Positions 26,068 to 34,703 of a DNA stretch of 64,000 nucleotides are shown here, piece by piece (position 1 is the stretch's first letter; each line of letters begins with the position of its first letter). Made by a program: the position numbers and the translations under genes. Where the stretch lies: the NCBI GenBank assembly GCA_934754515.1, contig CAKVIG010000007.1, positions 1-64,000 of the forward strand, given 5' to 3'. The notes beneath the pieces were generated by a model that saw only the letters and a list, made by a program, of their open reading frames with translations, made no database searches and had not been told where the DNA came from. This stretch comes from an uncultured Candidatus Melainabacteria bacterium (GTDB lineage Bacteria > Cyanobacteriota > Vampirovibrionia > Gastranaerophilales > Gastranaerophilaceae).

Positions 26068-27574
26068 AAATACTGTGTCCCGGATTTATGTCTGCTGCGT
26101 AATCTGAGTTTAGTCTTGAACATCTTATCAAAGATTGTTGAGCAAGTTCATTATCCCCTTTTGCTCTTAAAACAAGGCTAAGATAATAATAATATCTAAA
26201 ATTATTTGCGTCAATATAATAAGAATTATTTAAATAAGTTGCAGCCATATTAAAGTTCTTATCTCTTATCGCCATATTCGCTAAACCTAACCAAATATCA
26301 TTATTTGAGATATCAATTGAAGCAACTCTCGGCATATAATAATCCGATTTTTGAGGGAAAACTTGCAAAGAATTAACAAGTAAATCCTCGTCAAACTGAT
26401 TCTTTTTAAGCAACTTTTCATAAATCTTTTTAGACTTTTTGTCTTTTTCCATGGCTAAATAAGTTTTAGCCATACCGACAGAAGGTTCTATATCTTTTGT
26501 GAGTTTCTTTGCGTGTTTATAATACTTCAAAGATTCATCATATTTTCTGTTGTCATAACTTACATCTGCTAAAGTTAAAGAAGCCAAATAATTGTTTTTG
26601 TCTTCTCTAAACGCGCGTGAAGCGAATTCTTGTGCTTTCAAAGGCTCATCATTTTCATAATAGATTCTGCCTAAAAGTGAAAAGACAAGCGGACTGTATT
26701 GTTTTGCGTGCAAAACAGCAGATTGTAGAACTTTCGTTGCAAGCAAACTCTTATCTTGCAAATGATAGTAATAAGCCAAGTGATAATCCTTCAAAGCTTC
26801 TGCTTTTGCGGTTCTATACAGCACATATTCTTCAATTGCTTTGACTTTTCTTTGGAAATCAACAGTCTTAAATTCTGTATTCTTAATCTTAGCCAAAACC
26901 TTCAAAGCTTGAGATGATTTATTTGAATCTGCCAAAATTTTAGCTTTCAAAGCCAAATAATTGATGTTTACATCGTTTTCTACAAGAGCATTATTAATAT
27001 ACTTTAAAGCTAGCGGCAAGTTATTAGACTTATAATAACCGAGTGCGATTAAGTAGTTTTTATAATCGCTTTCTGCTGCCTGATTAGAATTTAACAATTC
27101 TGACGTGGTTTCTATCGCCATATTGTTATACATAATATTTGAATAAGCATCCGCCAAATACACAACATCCTTTGGGTTAACCATCGCTGACGGATAGTAA
27201 TATTTTTTGATATCGCTTACATAAGACGAAGTAAAACCGTTGTCATCAAGTTTAGCAATCAAAGCATCCGATAAATCAAAGAAGCCGTATTCAGCCATTT
27301 TTATTCCGTAAACAAGGAAAACATAATCGTCATGCGAAGCTCTTTGGATTAAATCATTAAAATCATCATAAGAAGCTTTAACGTTGCTTTGTGCAAAACG
27401 ATTTTCAGCAGACGCGAATTTTGCTTTTACAAAATTATCTTTAATTACCATATCCATGTTTGCAACGGTAGTTTCCGCCTTAATTTTCAAAGGTTTGACC
27501 GTTTCCGCCTGCGCAATTGCAGGAGTTGATAATATTAATGCTGTAATTAAAAACTCTTTTAATATCTTATTCAT
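26057..27574 (-). CDS. Exported TPR-repeat protein
   Basis: The 505-residue protein begins with a signal peptide (LKEFLITALILSTPAIAQA, cleavage likely after Ala23) and then consists of TPR-like helical pairs along its length, for example NYLIALGYYKSNNLPLALKYI near 180, VFSLLGRIYYENDEPLKAQEF near 296, then SYDNRKYDESLKYYKHAKKL near 340 and LSLVLRAKGDNELAQQSLIR near 480. It should sit in the periplasm or be membrane-attached, as a sensor or scaffold. Its end overlaps the first regulator and its start overlaps the HD-GYP gene by eight bases, so it belongs to a signalling operon. Confidence 0.8.
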   Translation of the reverse strand: MNKILKEFLITALILSTPAIAQAETVKPLKIKAETTVANMDMVIKDNFVKAKFASAENRFAQSNVKASYDDFNDLIQRASHDDYVFLVYGIKMAEYGFFDLSDALIAKLDDNGFTSSYVSDIKKYYYPSAMVNPKDVVYLADAYSNIMYNNMAIETTSELLNSNQAAESDYKNYLIALGYYKSNNLPLALKYINNALVENDVNINYLALKAKILADSNKSSQALKVLAKIKNTEFKTVDFQRKVKAIEEYVLYRTAKAEALKDYHLAYYYHLQDKSLLATKVLQSAVLHAKQYSPLVFSLLGRIYYENDEPLKAQEFASRAFREDKNNYLASLTLADVSYDNRKYDESLKYYKHAKKLTKDIEPSVGMAKTYLAMEKDKKSKKIYEKLLKKNQFDEDLLVNSLQVFPQKSDYYMPRVASIDISNNDIWLGLANMAIRDKNFNMAATYLNNSYYIDANNFRYYYYLSLVLRAKGDNELAQQSLIRCSRLNSDYAADINPGHSIYEE

Positions 27575-29234
27575 GCTCTGTATCTATACCTACATAGTAT
27601 TTATTAAATACTTCTAACAATTTGTTACTACAATTATTTACTATTGAGTAATATAAATCAAGTAGGTTGTATTTATCCAATGTTTCCATATCCTCATCAG
27701 ATATAGTCAAATGGTTTTCCGTACAAAATACTTTTACGATTTTACTCAATTTTATTGCTAAAAACTTTTCAACAACAAGCGGATCAAAGTGTGAACCTGC
27801 ACCGTTTTTGATAATATCAATGACTTTTTCTATCGGCATTTTATCACGGTAGTGTCTTTTAGAAGTTATTGCATCAAATACGTCTGATACAGCCAAAATT
27901 CTTCCGCCAAACGGAATTTCTTCACCCTTTAAATGTCTGTAATAGCCTGTACCGTCGAATTTTTCGTGGTGCGAGCATGCTATTTCAGTGATTTGTTGAA
28001 AATCTTTTGACATGTGAATTTTTTCTAAAATATGATGTGTAATTTCCACGTGTTGTTGAATATGTTTATATTCTTCAGGTGTCAATTTACCTTCTTTTTG
28101 CAAAACAGAATCTCTAATACCGATTTTCCCGATATCATGCAACGCTGCCGCTTTTTCTAAAATATACAAGTCGTTTTTCTCCATGCCAAACTCTTGTGCA
28201 ATAAGAGAAGAAAACATTTTTACACGAGAAGAATGACCTGATGTAATTTTATCGCGCGCATCTATAGAGGTCGCAAGTGTTTCTATAAAGCTATCCAATA
28301 CAACTTTTTGCTCTTCTAGCAGTTTTCTTTGTTTTTCGAAAAGTTGAGCGTTTTCTAAAGAAATACCGGCACTAGAAGCGATAGCAACAAGCAAATCCTC
28401 ATCATCAGGCGTGAAATATTCGTCAAATTTGTTAATAACCTGAAAGACGCCGATAATTTCCTGATTAAAGTTTTTAATAGGAATACAAAGAATTGTTTTA
28501 GTTCTGTATCCCGTTTTTTTATCTACATCAGGATTAAAACGCTTGTCATTATAAGCGTCTTTAATATTAATAGTTTCGCCTGTTTTAACGACATGCCCCG
28601 CAATACCTTTATCAGCAGGAATTCTTAATTCTTTTGTATCCAAACCCGTTGCGACTTTTGAATAAAGTTCATTGTTTTCTTTATCATAAAGAAAAATCGT
28701 ACACCTGTCAGCATTCATCGCGGTTTTGGTTTCTTCCGCAATTGTTTTGATTAATAAATCAATATTTTTTTCTGCAGCTACCGCCTGACCAATATTAACA
28801 AGGGCAATAAGAGGGTCTTTTGTTTGGTTGTGGTTTGTGTAATGACTTACGGCAGGACATTTCAAGAGAGAGTTTAACTTTTCAAAGAAATCTGTTTTTT
28901 GGTTCTTGATAGAAAGCTTGCGTGCTTTGTTATAATTAATTGCATATAAAGCAGTGCTTTTTTCCGAAAAATTGATATAGCCCAAAATCATTTCATGCAA
29001 AATCTTTGTGATAGGATCGTTAGACTGTTCAACAAGAAAAGCTGTATCATTCATAAACTGGTAAAAGCTATCATAATCTTTTTTTAAGAAAGCCCCCAAC
29101 GCTAGTAGTGTGAAGCAAACAGCCGTATCGTCATGGTAGATTTCTTTATGTTTTTCGATTCGTTCTTTTACTTCATCATACTTGTTGTTTAGTATTTCAG
29201 ACACTGACTCATAAATGAAATTTTCTAAAGTCAT
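27567..29234 (-). CDS. GAF and HD-GYP domain phosphodiesterase
   Basis: The 555-residue protein has an N-terminal helical domain (1-125), a GAF domain (about 145-310, with DRCTIFLYDKENNELYS and RIPADKGIAGHVVKTGE) and an HD-GYP domain (about 320-500). The HD-GYP catalytic motifs are intact: His366-Asp367 in LHDIGKIGI, the HH pair in CSHHEKFDGTGYYRHLKGEEIP (GYP reads GYY, a common variant). Such enzymes hydrolyse cyclic di-GMP. The GAF domain probably senses a small ligand. It is the first gene of the operon that continues into the TPR protein and two response regulators. Confidence 0.88.
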   Translation of the reverse strand: MTLENFIYESVSEILNNKYDEVKERIEKHKEIYHDDTAVCFTLLALGAFLKKDYDSFYQFMNDTAFLVEQSNDPITKILHEMILGYINFSEKSTALYAINYNKARKLSIKNQKTDFFEKLNSLLKCPAVSHYTNHNQTKDPLIALVNIGQAVAAEKNIDLLIKTIAEETKTAMNADRCTIFLYDKENNELYSKVATGLDTKELRIPADKGIAGHVVKTGETINIKDAYNDKRFNPDVDKKTGYRTKTILCIPIKNFNQEIIGVFQVINKFDEYFTPDDEDLLVAIASSAGISLENAQLFEKQRKLLEEQKVVLDSFIETLATSIDARDKITSGHSSRVKMFSSLIAQEFGMEKNDLYILEKAAALHDIGKIGIRDSVLQKEGKLTPEEYKHIQQHVEITHHILEKIHMSKDFQQITEIACSHHEKFDGTGYYRHLKGEEIPFGGRILAVSDVFDAITSKRHYRDKMPIEKVIDIIKNGAGSHFDPLVVEKFLAIKLSKIVKVFCTENHLTISDEDMETLDKYNLLDLYYSIVNNCSNKLLEVFNKYYVGIDTEHE

Positions 29235-29509
29235 TCCAACCCTCTCTTGTTTATTCTATAATACTATAAAATGGCGTTATATGACAAGGGGGGCGAGAAT
29301 ATTTAGCGTATTGTTTGGCTATGGACACCTCACCCTAGCCCTCTCCTGTAAGGAGAGGGAATGACCAAGACGCGCTTATATTGCACTCGGTCATTGCGAG
29401 GAACGTGAGTGACGAAGCAATCCATAACAAGAAATGGCTTGCCGCGGGCTAATCGCCCTCGCAATGACAGCTCATTTAAAGTCATCAATTAGACAAAAAG
29501 GAAATAAAT
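29235..29509. repeat. 275-bp intergenic stretch with two repeat elements
   Basis: Between divergent genes lie a family A copy (29326-29370) and a 77-bp element with 11-bp terminal inverted repeats (29391-29401 TCATTGCGAGG and 29457-29467 CCTCGCAATGA). The second matches, from memory, a repeat type (CATTGCGAGG, then GAAGCAATC) that recurs in unrelated bacteria. An AGGAAATAAAT ribosome-binding region for the glycosyltransferase follows. Confidence 0.7.
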
Positions 29510-30190
29510 ATGAACAAAATTTCAATTCTAATACCTGTATACAACGAAAAAAACACACTTCTTGAAATTCTTAAACAAGTAGAAGCTGTTGATTTTGGTT
29601 TGGAAAAAGAAATAATTTTAATTGATGACTTTTCTACAGACGGGACAAAAGAATTATACAAAGATTTAAATTATAAAATTCTTTACCATGAAAAAAATAT
29701 GGGAAAAGGTGCTGCTTTAAGAACAGGTTTTAATGCTGCAACCGGCGATATTATAATTATTCAGGATGCGGATTTAGAATACAACCCTGCTGACTATAAA
29801 CCGCTTGTAGAATTAATAAAAAATGACGAAGCGGATGTTGTTTACGGTTCACGCTTAGCAGACACAAGAAATAACGGCAAATTTTTATTGCTAAGTTATC
29901 TGGCAAACGTAACACTTTCTTTTATGACAAGAATTCTTTACGGCACATTTTTAACTGATATGGAAACTTGTTATAAAGCTTTTCGCGCAGATTTCATAAA
30001 AGGCATTACAATTGAATCAAATCGTTTCGATTTTGAACCTGAAATTACTGCTAAGATTTTGAAAAAGAATGCACGTTTTAAAGAAATTCCGATTTCTTAT
30101 AATGCACGCCAAGAAAGCGAAGGTAAGAAAATTACTTGGAAAGATGGTGTACAAGCAATCTTCACACTTTTAAAATACAGATTTAAATAA
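29510..30190 (+). CDS. Family 2 glycosyltransferase, polyprenyl-phosphate type
   Basis: The 226-residue protein is a complete GT-A catalytic domain: ISILIPVYNEKNTLLEIL at the start, the nucleotide-binding IILIDDFSTDGT near 38, NMGKGAALRTGFNAATGDIIII near 64, the metal-binding QDADLEY near 86, then the acceptor segment YGSRLAD and DMETCYKAFR near 150. It is closest to dolichol-phosphate mannosyltransferase-like enzymes that load a sugar onto a lipid carrier. It lacks a C-terminal membrane helix, so a partner would be needed for anchoring. AAGGAAAT lies before the ATG. Confidence 0.9.
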   Translation: MNKISILIPVYNEKNTLLEILKQVEAVDFGLEKEIILIDDFSTDGTKELYKDLNYKILYHEKNMGKGAALRTGFNAATGDIIIIQDADLEYNPADYKPLVELIKNDEADVVYGSRLADTRNNGKFLLLSYLANVTLSFMTRILYGTFLTDMETCYKAFRADFIKGITIESNRFDFEPEITAKILKKNARFKEIPISYNARQESEGKKITWKDGVQAIFTLLKYRFK

Positions 30191-30267
30191 TTCTGCTTAA
30201 TATTAATTTACAAATCAGCAATTCTGACCGATTTTTTGTTTTTATTAATATAAGGTTAGGTTGGTTT

Positions 30268-31761
30268 ATGTCGGCTATAAATAATTATTATTCAAAATTT
30301 CCACAGAATTATTATAAAATGCCAAATGTACAAACAGCCCCGGTATTTAAAGGTAATTTTGCGGTTTCTAACCAACAAACTCAGCCTGATTTATCAAATC
30401 CGACTGATACAGTAGAAATTTTAGGAAAGAATAAAACCCAAAAACCTAAAGAAAAAATATCTTCTTTTCAAAAAGCAGGAATAACAGCCTTAGGTGTCAT
30501 TGGCGGTTTAGCAGCAGTTGCGGTTTGCTTTGCAAAACATCAAACTAACAGACTAACAAAGTTGTATAACGAAAAAATGCAACTTGTTAATCTTGCCGAA
30601 AAAATTGATTTTAAAGAAGCAAAAACAGTTGAAGAAGGTATAAAATTTGCAAAAGATGTTTTAAAAATCAGCGAAGTTGACAGCAATTTTACACTTGATG
30701 CCATAAATTATGCAAACAGAGGACTTGTTAATGTAAGCAATGCAAATAAAGGCAAACTATTTATACCGAAGAAAATGTTATATAAAGATTTAGAAGAAGA
30801 TACTTTAGCACATGTTATTAAAAATGTAGAATCCGAAAAATTTGGCGAATTTGCTATCAACAAGAAATTCTTTGATGATAAAAAAATTAACGAAATAATT
30901 AATAAAAGTCTTTTTTATGAAGATACAACCAAAATCTTTAAATTTAATAGTGATGGTAAAATTAAAACCTATTTATACAATGGGATACCAATAATTCCAT
31001 CTAAAGATGTTGAAAAACTAATAGAAAAATATTACAAAAATCCAAATGAATTAAATATAAATGATAAACGTTTATTATGTTGGAGTCTGAACAACGGCTT
31101 TGATAAGTTATACGCTAAATTCGAACGTTATCCGTTAGATACAATCAAAAAGCATCAACAATATTTTGAAAAAGAATTGAATATAAATATTAATATTGCT
31201 GATTTAGCAAAAAAGACTACTAAAGAGCAAGAAGAAATATTAGAAAATTGGACTAATGAAATCTTTAAAAAGAAAAATTCTTCTAAAATTACTGTAAAAA
31301 TGGATTTATATTCTCCAACTGAAACAATTTACCATGAAATGGGACATTTGCAGGATTTCGCTAAAAACTTAAAAGAACTAGATTTAAAACACTGGAAATT
31401 CTCTTTGAGTGAAATTTGGAAAGAAGCAGATAAAAATGTCAAAGAAGGACATCCGTTTAAAAGAAATAATTCTACTGAAATAGAACATGTAGATAATCGC
31501 TGGGGCGGTTTAACTTACAGTGGATACAAAGAATTGTTTGAAAAAGATCCTGCAAAATTCAAGAAACGTTATCCTGATTTGTACGAATTCTTAACTAATC
31601 AAGAGTACCAACAAACTGCAGGCAAAGTTTCTGATTATGCCCAAACAAGCATCGGAGAATTTATTGCTGATACGTATGCAAAAATGGTACGCGGTGATAA
31701 AATACCTGATGACGTTATGAAGCTTTATGAAAAATACAATGGTCCTAAACTAGGCGGTTAA
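30268..31761 (+). CDS. Gluzincin-like protein with N-terminal FKG motif
   Basis: The 497-residue protein begins MSAINNYYSKFPQ and has APVFKGNF at 24-31, the motif shared with other proteins here. A membrane helix (AGITALGVIGGLAAVAVCFA, about 69-88) follows, then a long Lys-rich helical region. The C-terminal third has a zinc motif His356-Glu357-x-x-His360 (TIYHEMGHLQDF) and Glu464 in SIGEFIADTYAKM, spaced as in gluzincin toxins and phage-type zincins (HExxH and a late E-F-x-A-D/E). The protein could be a membrane-tethered protease or a secreted effector. The substrate is unknown. It is followed by a large palindrome and polA on the opposite strand. Confidence 0.6.
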   Translation: MSAINNYYSKFPQNYYKMPNVQTAPVFKGNFAVSNQQTQPDLSNPTDTVEILGKNKTQKPKEKISSFQKAGITALGVIGGLAAVAVCFAKHQTNRLTKLYNEKMQLVNLAEKIDFKEAKTVEEGIKFAKDVLKISEVDSNFTLDAINYANRGLVNVSNANKGKLFIPKKMLYKDLEEDTLAHVIKNVESEKFGEFAINKKFFDDKKINEIINKSLFYEDTTKIFKFNSDGKIKTYLYNGIPIIPSKDVEKLIEKYYKNPNELNINDKRLLCWSLNNGFDKLYAKFERYPLDTIKKHQQYFEKELNININIADLAKKTTKEQEEILENWTNEIFKKKNSSKITVKMDLYSPTETIYHEMGHLQDFAKNLKELDLKHWKFSLSEIWKEADKNVKEGHPFKRNNSTEIEHVDNRWGGLTYSGYKELFEKDPAKFKKRYPDLYEFLTNQEYQQTAGKVSDYAQTSIGEFIADTYAKMVRGDKIPDDVMKLYEKYNGPKLGG

Positions 31762-31762
31762 A

Positions 31763-31820
31763 GTAGATTGGGCTTTCAGCCCAACAATAATTGTGTTGTT
31801 GGGCTGAAAGCCCAACCTAC
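31763..31820. repeat. 58-bp palindromic element between convergent genes
   Basis: Left arm 31763-31787 and right arm 31796-31820 are 25 bp each and match at 24 of 25 positions. Each arm is itself a hairpin (TTGGGCT-TTC-AGCCCAA). It can end both the zincin gene and polA. A partial family B repeat lies at 31834-31870. It looks like a REP-type element, not a simple terminator, as there is no T-tract. Confidence 0.8.
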
Positions 31821-31878
31821 TATTGTCCATTTTTCTTGGAGAGGGTGTCCGAAGGGCGGGATAGGGTATTATTATCTA

Positions 31879-34551
31879 TTATCCCTCTTTCCAGCTTGCA
31901 CCGTAATTAATATCAACATCTATCGGAACTTTTAAATTCTGGTCTTTTAGTGCCATGCAATCTAAAATAATTGCTTTTAATTGTTCTAATTCGTCTTTTG
32001 GGACTTCAAACACAAGTTCATCGTGTACTTGCATAATCATTTTAGTTTTCATGCCGGCGATTGCTTTATCTACACGAATCATCGCAATCTTAATTAAATC
32101 AGCGGCAGTTCCTTGTAAAGGTTGGTTAATGGCTGCACGTTGCGCGAATTCTCTTATTTGATAATTAGAACTGTGAAGCTCAGATGCCAAATATCTCTTA
32201 CGTCCAAATGCCGTTTCAACATATCCGTTTTGAGTTACAAACTCAACTTCATTATTCATATAATCTTTAACTTTCGGATAAGTTTCAAAATATTTGTCAA
32301 TAAACTCTTGAGCTTCTGTGTTAGTTATACCCAAACTCTTTGCCAAACCATATTTTGATTGACCGTATACAATACCGAAATTAACAGCCTTTGCGCGTCT
32401 TCTCATTTCTTTCGTAACGTCTTTTAGTTCTACTCCAAAAACTTTTGCTGCTGTCATCGCGTGAACATCTTCACCGCTTGTGAACGCGTGGATTAAATGT
32501 TTATCTCCTGAAACGTGCGCTAACAATCTCAATTCGATTTGCGAATAATCCGCTGATAAAATAAATGAATTTTCTTTATCCATAGCGCAAAAAGCCGAAC
32601 GGATTTTATTTCCTTCTTCACTTCTAATAGGAATATTTTGCAAATTCGGATTAGAAGAAGAAAGACGTCCGGTTACCGTCAAAGCTTGATTATAAGTCGT
32701 ATGAATTCTTCCATCGCGCTTGCTTATAAGAGTCGGTAGAGCGTCAGTATAAGTAGATTTTAGTTTTGCAAATTTTCTGTGCTGCAAAATGTATTCGCAA
32801 ATTTCATACTCTTGTGCTAATTCTTCTAAAACTTCTGCGCTAGTAGAACGAGATTTTTTCTTTTTAGTTCTTAATTCCAATTTGTCGAAAAGAACTTCTG
32901 CAACTTGTTTTGGGGAATTAATATTAAACGGTTCGCCTGCAAGCTGATATATTAAATCTTCGAGCTCCGCAAGCTTTTCAGTCATATAAGATGATAATTC
33001 TTTTAAATACTCACAATCAATTGCAACGCCTGTATGTTCCATTTTTGCAAGAACCAAAGTTAATGGAATTTCAATTTCGTTTACAATTTTTTGTTCCCTC
33101 TCGTCCAAATTCTTTTGCCAAAATTCGTAAAGCCTGAAAATCGTGTGCGCTTCATCACATTTACCCATTTCATTTTCATTTGACATAATTATATGATTCA
33201 AAAAATCCAAAGCTTGAGCTTCAAGCGTATGCTTTCTGTTAGGGTCTTTAACATAACTTGCTAAAAGTACATCATATTCTAAACCTTTTAAAGTATAACC
33301 ATTATTTAAAAGCAAATGATAATCTGATTTTGCGTCAAATCCGATTTTCTTAACATTCGGGTTTTCAATAATCTGTTTAAGTTTTTCAACCTCATTTGTG
33401 TCAAAGAAGAAATTTTCACCGTCAGAAACAGACGCAGAAACAATTTTACCCTCATTTGAATAAAACTTCATCGCAATTCGTTCGGCCTTTTCAAGTTGAG
33501 CCAAAATACCTTCAATATTATTTGCGCCAACAATTTTAAATTCTATATTTGTTTCTTCCACTGTTTCTTTTATCGCTTGTGCAAAAAGACTTTGTTGAAC
33601 GTTATCTTGCTGCGGAGCTTGATTAAACAAATTTAAATTTTCGTTTACTTCAACTTCCGCATTTGGATTAAACGAAGTTAAAATTTTATCAATGTTTTTA
33701 ATAAATGTATAAAACTGCATTTTTCTCAAAAATGCTGAAACATCATCAATCTTCGGTAAAGTAACGGTTGCAGTATCAATATCAAAATCAAGTTCAACAT
33801 CTCTAACAATTGTTGCTAAATCTTTTGATAAAATCGCAATGTCTTTTTGTTCGCAAATCTTTTTCTGAACAGCTTTTTCAGGAATGTTATCGCAATCTGC
33901 CAAAACATCCTCTAAATGCTTGTATCTGTTTAAAAGTTTTTGTGCCGTTTTTTCGCCGATACCACGGATTCCCGGAATATTATCGGATGTATCACCGCGC
34001 AAGCCTTTATAGTCAATTACTTGATCAGGATAAACACCGAGCTTTTCATAAACCTTATTCCAGTCATACTCAATTAATTCGCCTTTAGAAGGAATAAGAA
34101 CTTTTACGGTCCCTTCTTTGTCAATAAGCTGGAAACTGTCTTGATCACCAGTCAGAATTAGCGTATTGTGCCCTTTATCTGAGGCGTTTTTCGAAATAGT
34201 TCCGATAACATCATCCGCTTCAAAACCTTCTTTTGTAATAATAGGGATATCGAAAGCTTTTAAACCTTCGCATATTATTCCTAACTGGCTTCGCATCGTA
34301 TCAGGCATTGCTTCACGGTTAGCCTTATATTCTTCAAATTTTTCAGTACGAAAAGTTCTTCTACCAACATCAAACGCAACTGCAATATAGTCAGGATGTA
34401 TTTTAGCTAATAAATCAAATATCGCTTTAAAGAAACCATAAACAGCCCAAGTCGGTTGATTTTCAGAATTCTTCATGCCTGTTCTTTCAAGCGCAAAAAA
34501 CTGGCGGTAAGCTAGTGCGTGTCCGTCTATTAGAATTAAAGTTTTTGACAT
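31879..34551 (-). CDS. polA: DNA polymerase I
   Basis: The 890-residue protein has the 5'-3' exonuclease domain (ILIDGHALAYRQFFAL at the start; EADDVIGTI and DYKGLRGDTSDNIPGIRGIGEKTA), a 3'-5' exonuclease-like domain and the polymerase domain. Polymerase motifs are seen: motif A SADYSQIELRLLAHVSGD near 662, motif B RRAKAVNFGIVYGQSKYGL near 715, motif C MIMQVHDELVFEVP near 840. Motif I of the proofreading domain (D-x-E) is missing: the matching strand reads IAMKFYSNEG, so proofreading is probably lost as in Thermus and Bacillus enzymes. It fills gaps in repair and removes primers. GGGAG precedes the ATG. Confidence 0.96.
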   Translation of the reverse strand: MSKTLILIDGHALAYRQFFALERTGMKNSENQPTWAVYGFFKAIFDLLAKIHPDYIAVAFDVGRRTFRTEKFEEYKANREAMPDTMRSQLGIICEGLKAFDIPIITKEGFEADDVIGTISKNASDKGHNTLILTGDQDSFQLIDKEGTVKVLIPSKGELIEYDWNKVYEKLGVYPDQVIDYKGLRGDTSDNIPGIRGIGEKTAQKLLNRYKHLEDVLADCDNIPEKAVQKKICEQKDIAILSKDLATIVRDVELDFDIDTATVTLPKIDDVSAFLRKMQFYTFIKNIDKILTSFNPNAEVEVNENLNLFNQAPQQDNVQQSLFAQAIKETVEETNIEFKIVGANNIEGILAQLEKAERIAMKFYSNEGKIVSASVSDGENFFFDTNEVEKLKQIIENPNVKKIGFDAKSDYHLLLNNGYTLKGLEYDVLLASYVKDPNRKHTLEAQALDFLNHIIMSNENEMGKCDEAHTIFRLYEFWQKNLDEREQKIVNEIEIPLTLVLAKMEHTGVAIDCEYLKELSSYMTEKLAELEDLIYQLAGEPFNINSPKQVAEVLFDKLELRTKKKKSRSTSAEVLEELAQEYEICEYILQHRKFAKLKSTYTDALPTLISKRDGRIHTTYNQALTVTGRLSSSNPNLQNIPIRSEEGNKIRSAFCAMDKENSFILSADYSQIELRLLAHVSGDKHLIHAFTSGEDVHAMTAAKVFGVELKDVTKEMRRRAKAVNFGIVYGQSKYGLAKSLGITNTEAQEFIDKYFETYPKVKDYMNNEVEFVTQNGYVETAFGRKRYLASELHSSNYQIREFAQRAAINQPLQGTAADLIKIAMIRVDKAIAGMKTKMIMQVHDELVFEVPKDELEQLKAIILDCMALKDQNLKVPIDVDINYGASWKEG

Positions 34552-34633
34552 AAAATACTCCCTGTTTGCTACATTGTAACATGAATTTTATCTGTTAAAT
34601 TGTAAAGTTTTCTTAAAATCGTATATACTTTGC

Positions 34634-34662
34634 TTGTTAAGTTTTAAACAAATTTGTATAAT
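34634..34662 (+). promoter_or_regulatory. Promoter of the 34704 gene
   Basis: TTGTTA (34634-34639) and a perfect TATAAT (34657-34662) are 17 bp apart. The start of transcription should fall near 34669, inside the palindrome at 34663-34679. Confidence 0.6.
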
Positions 34663-34679
34663 AGTGTAACGGTTACACT
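34663..34679. promoter_or_regulatory. Operator-like palindrome at the transcription start
   Basis: AGTGTAAC-G-GTTACACT is a perfect 8-bp inverted repeat around one base, placed directly after the -10 box. This position is typical for a repressor-binding site. A hairpin in the mRNA leader is the alternative. Confidence 0.5.
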
Positions 34680-34703
34680 TTTAAAGGGATGTGGAGGATT
34701 CTG

